Assembly: GCF_013423485.1 (NCBI RefSeq) | Contig: NZ_JABFFR010000050.1 | Span: 16,548 to 80,547 of the forward strand | Source of the DNA: Azospirillum oleiclasticum | Lineage (GTDB): Bacteria; Pseudomonadota; Alphaproteobacteria; Azospirillales; Azospirillaceae | Direction: 5' to 3' | Length of the DNA stretch: 64,000 bases | Shown: positions 37,864-44,502 of the stretch, piece after piece | How the letters are laid out: every line of letters begins with the position of its first letter | Position numbering within the stretch: position 1 is the stretch's first letter | Program-made: the position numbers and the translations under genes | The notes under the pieces: generated by a model | Database searches by the model: none | Told to the model about the DNA's origin: nothing | Seen by the model: the letters and a program-made list of their open reading frames with translations, nothing else

Positions 37864-38874
37864 CTATACCTCTCCCCGGGGGGAGAGGGTTGTTGGAAAC
37901 AACGGGTCGGCGCCGCGGTCGGTGGCGGAGGCGTGATAGACGGTACGGCGCAGGGCGTTGATGGAGCCGAGCGGTTCGTGGGCCTTCAGCGCGTTCCACG
38001 GGCTCATGGTCAGGCGGTCGCCCGTGGGCAGCAGGGCGGACACCGATTGCGGCGGGATCTCCAGCCGAGCGACGCGGAGCAGGGGGCCGGTCCAGGGTAC
38101 GCCGATGCGGTCGAGCGGGTCGGTCTCGCCCTGGCGGGGCTGGATCAGGAAGTCGAAGGCGAGGGGGCCGTCGTCCAGCGTGGCCTGGAGCCGCTCGGCG
38201 AAGCTGCGCCCGCGCGGCCGGCGGCGGGCGAAGGTCGCCGGGTCGGGCTGGCAGCGGTAGAGCATGGCGCCCTCACCCAGCCGGTAGGGGGTGACGCCGT
38301 AATAGGTGAGGCGGGCCAGGTCCCAGCCCCGCAGGTGGGCGCGGATGGCGGCCATGATCAGCGCCAGATACTGCCAGCGGGTGCGCCAGGGCCGGAAGCC
38401 GGGCATCAGGTAGGACGGGACCAGCGCGGTCAGCGGCGTGATCGCGCGGGCGCCGTCGATCTTTCCGAAATACTCCACCGCCTCCGTCACGTCGCGGGTG
38501 GGGATGGCGGGCTGGCTGATCATCAGGAAATCCTGCTGGCCGGCGGGCGCGCCGTCGCACACCGGGCCCGGCACGCCGGACAGCTTGATGCCCAGGCCGC
38601 GCGTGTCGGGCTCACGGTCGTCGGCCATCATGCCGCTGGAGAAGCGCACCAGCGCCGGGTACTCGGCCGGCACGGCGAACAGCCCCTGCCGCAAGGCCGG
38701 ATCCACCGGTGGCTCGACGCGGAAGGTGCCGCGCAGGCAACCGTGGCTCTTCTCGTGGAAGAAACGGGGCAGGGCACCGTCGGGACGCCGCCGCTGGAAG
38801 GTGCGGCGGAGAATCCCGACCACCTGTCCATGCATGGCGTCGAGCGGGCAGCGCGGCTGATCGGGGCCGGTCAC
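37864..38874 (-). CDS. Catalase-family (y4iL-like) heme protein
   Basis: 336 residues. Contains the catalase-core elements FHEKSHGCLRGTF (with the distal-His position), FSSGMMADDREPDTRGLGIKL and DFLMISQPAI, but is much shorter than monofunctional catalases and the proximal RxxxY heme motif is not obvious. Relatives use organic peroxides or are of unknown activity. The GTG start overlaps the stop of the MpaB-like gene (GTGA). The last seven residues (LSPRGEV) are encoded by a CCCTC-family inverted repeat, so the C-terminus has probably been extended by that element. Confidence 0.82.
   Translation of the reverse strand: MTGPDQPRCPLDAMHGQVVGILRRTFQRRRPDGALPRFFHEKSHGCLRGTFRVEPPVDPALRQGLFAVPAEYPALVRFSSGMMADDREPDTRGLGIKLSGVPGPVCDGAPAGQQDFLMISQPAIPTRDVTEAVEYFGKIDGARAITPLTALVPSYLMPGFRPWRTRWQYLALIMAAIRAHLRGWDLARLTYYGVTPYRLGEGAMLYRCQPDPATFARRRPRGRSFAERLQATLDDGPLAFDFLIQPRQGETDPLDRIGVPWTGPLLRVARLEIPPQSVSALLPTGDRLTMSPWNALKAHEPLGSINALRRTVYHASATDRGADPLFPTTLSPRGEV
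37869..37888. repeat. GC-rich inverted repeat (CCCTC-family), copy 4
   Basis: CCTCTCCCC (37869-37877) and GGGGAGAGG (37880-37888) are perfect 9-base arms with a 2-base centre. Unlike the other copies it lies inside coding sequence, in the last codons of the catalase-like gene. Confidence 0.75.
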
Positions 38875-40043
38875 AGGGGCGCGTCCTTCTCGGCGTGCAG
38901 ATGCTCGGGCATGCGGTAGCTGATGCCGGCGGCGTCGTGGAAGGAGACGTCGAGCATACGCTGGAACTGGCCGATGCTGCGGCGCCGGCGCAGCGCCGGC
39001 ACCATGCGGTAGAGCCAGCGTTCGCCCTGGTTCTTCCAGCGCAGCGTCGCCAGCACGCCGAAGGTGCGCGACGGCGGGTAGCGGAGCTGGTCGGCCAGCT
39101 CGTTGCCGATCAGCGCGCGCGACACCGAATAGATGCGCCTCGCCAGGGCGCGGCGCGCTTTCGGCTCGGTGATGCCGGCGACCACGGGGGCGGAGTTGAT
39201 CAGGCCGTTGGCGAGCAGGATCGATTCCAGATCCGGCGGCGGTTCGCACAGGATGCCGATGCGCTGGAGGGCGAGTGCGGACGCCTTGTCCTCGAACAGC
39301 AGCTCCGGCTCCACCCCCATCAGATGGCCGGAGTAGCGCCAGATCATCATGAAGGACGCTTCCTCCTCCGCCGACAACTGCACCCCCAGCATGCGGGCGC
39401 GTTCCAGCAGCAGGCCGGAGAAGGCGGCGGTGGCGAAGCCGATGTGGGCGGCGCTCAGCGGCACGCCCCAGGCTTCGGTGTCCCACTCCTCCGCTCCCGT
39501 CAGCAGGTGGCGGATGCGGGCGTGCACGATGCGGATGCGCACCGACAGCTTCCAGCCCTCGCCCTGGCGGTCGAGCCCGCCGGGCATGAAGATCTCCACC
39601 AGATGCAGGTTGTTCTGCTTCAGCCGCCGCACCCCCTGATCGACGATCCGGCCGGTGATGCTGAAGGATTTGGAGATCAGGGTGGAGAAGCCCTCGATCA
39701 GCACCCCGGCGACGAAGGCGCCCAGGAACATCTCGGAATGGCGGTGGAAGGCCCGGCAGCCGGGCAGCACCGCGTCGGGATCGAACCAGGCGGGCACCCG
39801 CTCCGATTCGGCGAAGAAGGCCCGCACCGCCTCCGGCGCGTCGGGGATGGCGTCCGGCCCGCCTTCGATCCCGCGCTGCATCCACTGGCGCTGGAGCGGG
39901 CCGGGGTGCTCCTGGAAGGCGGCCATCATGGCGTCCGCCAGCGGGTCGCCGACGGTGGTGTTGCGCAGGTAGCGTTCGGCCAGCGCGGGATCGATCCGCC
40001 GCGCGGCGGCATAGCCGGCGGTGTAGTCGGTGGGAATGATCAT
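38871..40043 (-). CDS. MpaB-like oxygenase (DUF2236 family)
   Basis: 390 residues. Matches the ER-bound-oxygenase MpaB/latex-clearing-protein family (DUF2236): an N-terminal ADAMMAAFQEHPGPLQRQWMQRGIEGG, then VPAWFDPDAVLPGCRAFHRHSEMFLGAFVAGVLIEGF and HIGFATAAFSGLLLERARMLGVQLSAEEEASFMMIWRYSGHLMGVEP, with several conserved His that may ligate heme. Such proteins cleave alkene side chains or are uncharacterised. No signal peptide. It overlaps the catalase-like gene by 4 bases, so the two act together. Confidence 0.82.
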   Translation of the reverse strand: MIIPTDYTAGYAAARRIDPALAERYLRNTTVGDPLADAMMAAFQEHPGPLQRQWMQRGIEGGPDAIPDAPEAVRAFFAESERVPAWFDPDAVLPGCRAFHRHSEMFLGAFVAGVLIEGFSTLISKSFSITGRIVDQGVRRLKQNNLHLVEIFMPGGLDRQGEGWKLSVRIRIVHARIRHLLTGAEEWDTEAWGVPLSAAHIGFATAAFSGLLLERARMLGVQLSAEEEASFMMIWRYSGHLMGVEPELLFEDKASALALQRIGILCEPPPDLESILLANGLINSAPVVAGITEPKARRALARRIYSVSRALIGNELADQLRYPPSRTFGVLATLRWKNQGERWLYRMVPALRRRRSIGQFQRMLDVSFHDAAGISYRMPEHLHAEKDAPL

Positions 40044-40441
40044 GATCGGGGTACCGCTTTCCGACCGTTCCTGTTCGAACGATTGTGCGCAGGCACGCCG
40101 GCCGGTTCAACCGTCCTGGAACGGCGGACGTCCGTCGCCTTTTTACCGCATCGTGGAAATCCTCACCCGCGAAGACCTCCCATGCGCAGGCATGGGGTTG
40201 AGCGGGTGCGGCGCCCGGCGTAGAAGGGATGCTACCAGGCCGGGCCCCTCTGACGACCCGCAAGTGTCGTGATGTCGGACTGGTGACATCCGGAGTGGCC
40301 TGTCCGCGTTCTCATCCGCCGATCCCTGCCGTCCGTTCCGTCCGTTGGCATCGCATGCCGGCGCCGGCGACGGGGGAGGGCGGGAAATCCGGCCCGACGC
40401 TCCGTTCTCGACGCCCTTATTTCACCCGAGGAACGGCGCAC
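40044..40441. other. 398-base gap upstream of the TerC gene
   Basis: No gene seen. It contains a GATGTC/GACATC hairpin (40271-40290), a 9-base tandem direct repeat CCGTCCGTT (40329-40346) and a palindromic GCCGGCGCCGGC (40367-40378). The MpaB promoter must lie near the right-hand side of its start and the TerC promoter within 200 bases of 40442, but I could not fix either. Confidence 0.55.
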
Positions 40442-41101
40442 ATGATGGAAATCTTCACGGCCGACGGGTTCTCGGCCCTGATCCAGGTCATCCTCATCGA
40501 TCTCGTGCTGGCCGGCGACAACGCCATCGTCATCGGGCTGGCCGCCGCCGGCCTGCCGAAGGACCAGCGCAACAAGGCCATCCTGATCGGCATCATCGCG
40601 GCCACCGTGCTGCGCATCGGCTTCGCCGCGGTCACCACCCAGCTTCTCCAGATCGTCGGCCTGCTGCTGGCCGGCGGTATCCTGCTGCTGTGGGTGTGCT
40701 GGAAGATGTGGCGCGAGCTGCGCGCCCAGAGGGAGGAGACGCAAGGCGCCGAGGCGGTGTCCGGCGAGGACCTGGACGCCGACGGCAGCGTCGCCGGGAC
40801 CGCCCCGCGCAAGACCTTCGCCCAGGCGGCTTGGCAGATCGTCATCGCCGACGTGTCGATGTCGCTCGACAACGTGCTGGCCGTGGCCGGTGCCGCGCGC
40901 GACCATCCGACCGTGCTGGTCATCGGGCTGGCGCTCTCCATCGCCCTGATGGGCATCGCCGCCAGCTTCATCGCCAAGCTGCTCCAGCGCCACCACTGGA
41001 TCGCCTATGTCGGCTTGGCCGTGATCCTCTATGTGGCGGTCGAGATGATCTACCGCGGCGCGATGGAGGTGTGGCCGCTGGTCAACGGCGGGGCGGTGTA
41101 G
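40442..41101 (+). CDS. TerC/YjbE-family integral membrane protein (probable metal exporter)
   Basis: 219 residues, about seven membrane helices in two related halves. The acidic intramembrane motifs LIDLVLAGDNAIVIG (Asp20, Asp26) and VIADVSMSLDNVLAV are diagnostic. The middle loop, rich in Glu and Asp, is cytoplasmic. Relatives (YceF/YkoY/Alx type) export manganese, some to feed secreted metalloproteins. A second ATG at 40445 is equally possible; GAGGAA lies upstream. Confidence 0.9.
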   Translation: MMEIFTADGFSALIQVILIDLVLAGDNAIVIGLAAAGLPKDQRNKAILIGIIAATVLRIGFAAVTTQLLQIVGLLLAGGILLLWVCWKMWRELRAQREETQGAEAVSGEDLDADGSVAGTAPRKTFAQAAWQIVIADVSMSLDNVLAVAGAARDHPTVLVIGLALSIALMGIAASFIAKLLQRHHWIAYVGLAVILYVAVEMIYRGAMEVWPLVNGGAV

Positions 41102-41111
41102 CGAGGCCATA

Positions 41112-41144
41112 CCAGACCCGATGAGAAGACCTCATCGGGTCTGG
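41112..41144. terminator. Strong hairpin after the TerC gene
   Basis: CCAGACCCGATGAG (41112-41125) and CTCATCGGGTCTGG (41131-41144) are perfect 14-base arms with a 5-base loop, 10 bases after the TerC stop. Followed by only two T residues. Probably an end-of-transcript structure. Confidence 0.75.
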
Positions 41145-41221
41145 TTGGGCCGTTGAGGCCCCGCGCCCCCATGGGCGCGAAGCCAAGGCCCGCGGATGCG
41201 GGCCGCCCGGCGTCTGAGGGA

Positions 41222-41245
41222 CCGTTGATCGATCACGATCAACGG
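41222..41245 (-). terminator. Hairpin after recR
   Basis: CCGTTGATCG (41222-41231) and CGATCAACGG (41236-41245) are perfect 10-base arms with an ATCA loop, 9 bases beyond the recR stop on its strand. It probably ends the dnaX-ybaB-recR transcript. Confidence 0.65.
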
Positions 41246-41254
41246 CATTTCATA

Positions 41255-41848
41255 TCAGTAAGGCCGCCGCGCCTTGAGCGCGGCGGTCAGGGTGCCGTCG
41301 TCGAGATAGTCCAGCTCGCCGCCCACCGGCACGCCGTGGGCGAGGCGGGAGACGGTGACGTCGGCACCCGCCAGCCGGTCGGTCACCACATGGGCGGTCG
41401 TCTGGCCGTCCACCGTGGCCGGCAGGGCCAGGATCACCTCGCGCACCGCGGGGTCGCGGGCGCGCTCGGCCAGCGGGCCGATGCTCAGATCCTCCGGCCG
41501 CACGCCGTTCAGCGCCGACAGGGTGCCGCCCAGCACATGGTAGAGCCCGCGGTAGGCGCGCGTGCGCTCCAGCGCCCACAGGTCGCCGGCATCCTCCACC
41601 ACGCACAGGATGCTGCGGTCGCGGGTGGCGTCGGCGCAGACCGTGCAGGGGTCGCGCGTGTCGAGGTTGCCGCAGACGCTGCAGGTGCGGATGGCCTCCG
41701 CCGCCGTCGCCATGGCGTCGGACAGCGGCACCATCAGCCCGTCGCGCCGCTTCATCAGATGCAGCGCCGCCCGCCGCGCCGAGCGCGGCCCCAGCCCCGG
41801 CAGCTTGGCCAGGAGCTGGATCAGGCGCTCGATCTCCGGTCCGATCAT
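41255..41848 (-). CDS. recR: Recombination mediator RecR
   Basis: 197 residues. Helix-hairpin-helix IQLLAKLPGLGPRSARRAALHL at the N-terminus, a four-Cys zinc finger CSVCGNLDTRDPCTVC (about 55-70), then a Toprim domain with ILCVVEDAGDLWALERT and LDYLDDGTLTAALKARRPY. With RecF/RecO it loads RecA at gaps. Last gene of the dnaX-ybaB-recR operon. Confidence 0.96.
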   Translation of the reverse strand: MIGPEIERLIQLLAKLPGLGPRSARRAALHLMKRRDGLMVPLSDAMATAAEAIRTCSVCGNLDTRDPCTVCADATRDRSILCVVEDAGDLWALERTRAYRGLYHVLGGTLSALNGVRPEDLSIGPLAERARDPAVREVILALPATVDGQTTAHVVTDRLAGADVTVSRLAHGVPVGGELDYLDDGTLTAALKARRPY

Positions 41849-41876
41849 GAGGTCCGGTCTTCCGGTGGGCCGTGCT

Positions 41877-42200
41877 TCAGAACGGCAGCTTGAAGCCCGG
41901 CGGCAGGCTCAAGCCCCCCATCAGCTTCTGCGTCTCCGCCTGCACCTGCTGCTCGACCTTCTGCTTGGCGTCGTTGAAGGCGGCAACCAGCAGATCCTCC
42001 AGCATCTCGGTGTCGTTCGGATCGACGATCGACTTGTCCAGCTTGACCTTCTTCAGGTCGCCCTTGCCGTTCAGCGTCACCGTCACCATGCCGGCGCCCG
42101 ACTGGCCGGACACCTCGATGTCGCCGAGGGCGGCCTGCATCTCCTGCATCTTGGCCTGCATCTGCTGGGCCTGCTTCATCATCTGGCCGAGATTCTTCAT
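41877..42200 (-). CDS. YbaB/EbfC-family nucleoid-associated protein
   Basis: 107 residues. The N-terminal helix MKNLGQMMKQAQQMQAKMQEMQA and the conserved VSGQSGAGMVTVTLNGKGDLKKVKLD stretch are typical. It forms a DNA-binding dimer. It starts 4 bases after the dnaX stop; its ribosome site GGAGAG lies inside dnaX. Confidence 0.95.
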   Translation of the reverse strand: MKNLGQMMKQAQQMQAKMQEMQAALGDIEVSGQSGAGMVTVTLNGKGDLKKVKLDKSIVDPNDTEMLEDLLVAAFNDAKQKVEQQVQAETQKLMGGLSLPPGFKLPF

Positions 42201-42203
42201 GGC

Positions 42204-44042
42204 CTAATACTCTCCGTCTTCATCCAGGGGATACAACAGGGCGTCGCGCACGTTGACGTCATCGACGTCCGGTTCCTCGTCGGCGGGCGGCTCGGCCGCG
42301 GCGACGGCGACGTCGCGCACACCGAGCAGGTCGGCGCCGGTGAACAGCTCCAGCGCGGCCTTCACCACCGGGTGACGGCGCGCCTCGGCGAGCAGGCGGT
42401 CGCTGGCCGCCCGCTCCTGCTCGGCCAGCGTGGGGTGCCCGACCGCGTCGGACACGATCACCACCCAGCGCCGCCCGGTCCATTCGGTGAGGAGCTGGCC
42501 GGCGCGGTTGGCGAGGTTGGGCGGGGCCGAGGGGCGCGGCCGGATCTCCAGCCGCCCCGGCTCCATCCGCACGAGGTGGGCGCCGCTGTGCAGATGGCCG
42601 TACAGCGCCCCTTCCCGGTTGTCGGCGAAGAGCTGGACGAGGGCGGCGAAATCGGCCGGCATGGCCGCCACCGGCTCGGCCTTCGCCGCGGCGGCGGGGG
42701 CGGGCGCCGTGGCGGACGCCATCGGAGCGGGGGAGGAGGCGACGGCGCGCACCGGGGATGCGGCCATGGCCGTGGCCCCTCCACCGGCACCGCCGCCGCG
42801 CGGGGGCGTGGCGCCGCCGGTCTGGCCCGGCGTCTGACCCTGGAGCTGGCCCTGGAGCTGCCGGATCATCTCGCCGGGGGTCGGCAGGTCGGCGGCGTAG
42901 GACAGGCGGACGATCACCATCTCCAGCGCCTGCTGCGGCACCGGGGCCGCCTGCACCTCGCCCAGCCCCTTCAGCAGGAGCTGCCACGCGCGGGTCAGGG
43001 CCGGCATGCCGAGCTTGGCGGACAGGGCGGCGCCGCGCGTGCGTTCCGCCTCCGGCAGGGTGGGGTCGGCGGCGGTGTCGGGCACCACCTTCAGCCGGGT
43101 CAGATTGTGCACGAGGTCGAGCAGGTCCTGCAGGATGACCAGCGGGTCGGCGCCCACCCGGTGCAGGTCGGCCAGGATGTCCAGCGCCTCCGCCGGCCGC
43201 GCCGACACCGCCGCCTCGAACAGGTCGATGACGCGCGAGCGGTCGGCCAGCCCCAGCATGTCGCGCACCTGCGCCGCGGTCACCGCGCCGTTGGCCAGCG
43301 CGATCGCCTGGTCCAGCAGCGACAGCCCGTCGCGCACCGAGCCGTCGGCGGCGCGCGCGATCAGCGCCGCGGCGTCCGGCTCGATGCGGGCGCCCTCCTT
43401 CTCGGTCACCCGGGTGAAGTGCTCCTTCAGCACCACGGCATCGACCCGGCGCAGGTCGAAGCGCTGGCAGCGCGACAGCACGGTCACCGGCACCTTGCGG
43501 ATCTCGGTGGTGGCGAAGACGAACTTCACATGGGACGGCGGCTCCTCCAGCGTCTTCAGGAGCGCGTTGAACGCGCTCTTCGACAGCATGTGGACCTCGT
43601 CGATGATGTAGAGCTTGTAGCGGGCGGAGACGGGGGCGTAGCGCACGCCGTCGATGATCTCGCGGATGTCGTCGACGCCGGTGTGGCTGGCGGCGTCCAT
43701 CTCCATCACATCGACGTGGCGGTCCTCGGCGATGGCCCGGCAATGGTCGCAGACGCCGCAGGGTGCCACCGTCGGCCCGCCGGTCCCGTCGGGGCCGATG
43801 CAGTTCAGCGCGCGGGCGATGATGCGGGCGGTGGTGGTCTTGCCCACCCCGCGCACCCCGGTCAGCATGAACGCCTGGGCGATCCGGCCCGACGCGATGG
43901 CGTTGGTCAGGGTGCGCACCAGCGCGTCCTGCCCGATCAGCTCGTCGAAGCTGCGCGGCCGGTACTTGCGCGCCAGCACGCGGTAGGCGACTCCCGCCTG
44001 CGCGCGCGATCCGGCGTGGGGATCGCGGTCGGTGTCGGCCAT
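42204..44042 (-). CDS. dnaX: DNA polymerase III subunits gamma and tau
   Basis: 612 residues from this ATG. Clamp-loader AAA+ ATPase: YRVLARKYRPRSFDELIGQ, Walker A GVRGVGKTT, a zinc module CGVCDHC with one upstream Cys, DEVHMLSKSAFNALLKTLEEPP and SRCQRFDLRR. A low-complexity Pro/Ala/Gly hinge (about 395-470) leads to the tau-specific C-terminus. No A-rich slippery site for gamma production is visible. The start at 44042 has AGGA 5 bases upstream; GTG 44081 and ATG 44135 in the same frame would add a Thr/Asp-rich extension. Confidence 0.93.
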   Translation of the reverse strand: MADTDRDPHAGSRAQAGVAYRVLARKYRPRSFDELIGQDALVRTLTNAIASGRIAQAFMLTGVRGVGKTTTARIIARALNCIGPDGTGGPTVAPCGVCDHCRAIAEDRHVDVMEMDAASHTGVDDIREIIDGVRYAPVSARYKLYIIDEVHMLSKSAFNALLKTLEEPPSHVKFVFATTEIRKVPVTVLSRCQRFDLRRVDAVVLKEHFTRVTEKEGARIEPDAAALIARAADGSVRDGLSLLDQAIALANGAVTAAQVRDMLGLADRSRVIDLFEAAVSARPAEALDILADLHRVGADPLVILQDLLDLVHNLTRLKVVPDTAADPTLPEAERTRGAALSAKLGMPALTRAWQLLLKGLGEVQAAPVPQQALEMVIVRLSYAADLPTPGEMIRQLQGQLQGQTPGQTGGATPPRGGGAGGGATAMAASPVRAVASSPAPMASATAPAPAAAAKAEPVAAMPADFAALVQLFADNREGALYGHLHSGAHLVRMEPGRLEIRPRPSAPPNLANRAGQLLTEWTGRRWVVIVSDAVGHPTLAEQERAASDRLLAEARRHPVVKAALELFTGADLLGVRDVAVAAAEPPADEEPDVDDVNVRDALLYPLDEDGEY

Positions 44043-44216
44043 GTCGGTCCTGGCCGTATCGGTGGCGGTGGTGTCGGTCACGCGTCCCTTCGGACCCTTG
44101 AGGCGGCTCGGCTGCGGTTCGGCGAGCCGGAGCATAGCGGCGCCGTCGCGCGCTGTCGCCCGTCAATTCCGCGTCGTCGGGCGTGCGGGGTGGGCGGATG
44201 GCGTGGGAGGATGGGG

Positions 44217-44315
44217 TGGGAGACTGGACGAACGACCCGAGCCGGAACTCGTTACGGCTGCTTCCTTCCGGACCTGACCGGGTTGGCGAGGGACCCGTCC
44301 GCCGCCAGTCTCCCG
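44217..44315 (-). ncRNA. ffs: Signal recognition particle RNA (4.5S type)
   Basis: The reverse complement of the universally conserved SRP loop is present on the + strand (GGCTGCTTCCTTCCGGACC at about 44256-44274), so the RNA is on the minus strand. The ends pair as GGGAGACTGG (44218-44227) with CCAGTCTCCC (44305-44314), closing a hairpin of about 98 bases. It binds Ffh and targets membrane proteins. It is upstream of dnaX in the same direction, its usual place in alphaproteobacteria. Confidence 0.93.
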
Positions 44316-44433
44316 CGCCCAATATCGGGACCCGGCGCCGCGGATGCAAGGGCATTCGCCACACCGCACCGCGTCACACAGCGGTCACGGCTACCCCCAT
44401 CGATTTGGATTGCATGACGCGAAGACGTAATTA

Positions 44434-44449
44434 TAGTGTTGTAACACTA
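44434..44449. promoter_or_regulatory. Palindrome upstream of the chemoreceptor gene
   Basis: TAGTGTT-GT-AACACTA is a perfect 7-2-7 dyad, 53 bases before the start codon at 44503, in an AT-rich stretch. It is a likely operator or activator site; the factor is unknown. Confidence 0.5.
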
Positions 44450-44502
44450 ACGGTTTTGGTCGTGATGAAAACATACGACGCCGTTTCGCAGAGGGGGGCA
44501 TC

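Larger units (their letters stand above)
44043..44502. other. 460-base region with SRP RNA and chemoreceptor control
   Basis: Only the SRP RNA gene (44217-44315) and a palindrome (44434-44449) are recognisable. The stretch from about 44400 to 44500 is distinctly AT-rich and must hold the promoter of the chemoreceptor gene at 44503. Confidence 0.6.

Noticed and set aside
40044..40441. yybP-ykoY manganese riboswitch before the TerC gene
   Set aside because: The conserved core segments could not be matched; kept only as an open question in the findings.
42204..44042. Programmed frameshift site for a gamma form of dnaX
   Set aside because: No A AAA AAG-like slippery sequence or following hairpin is seen.
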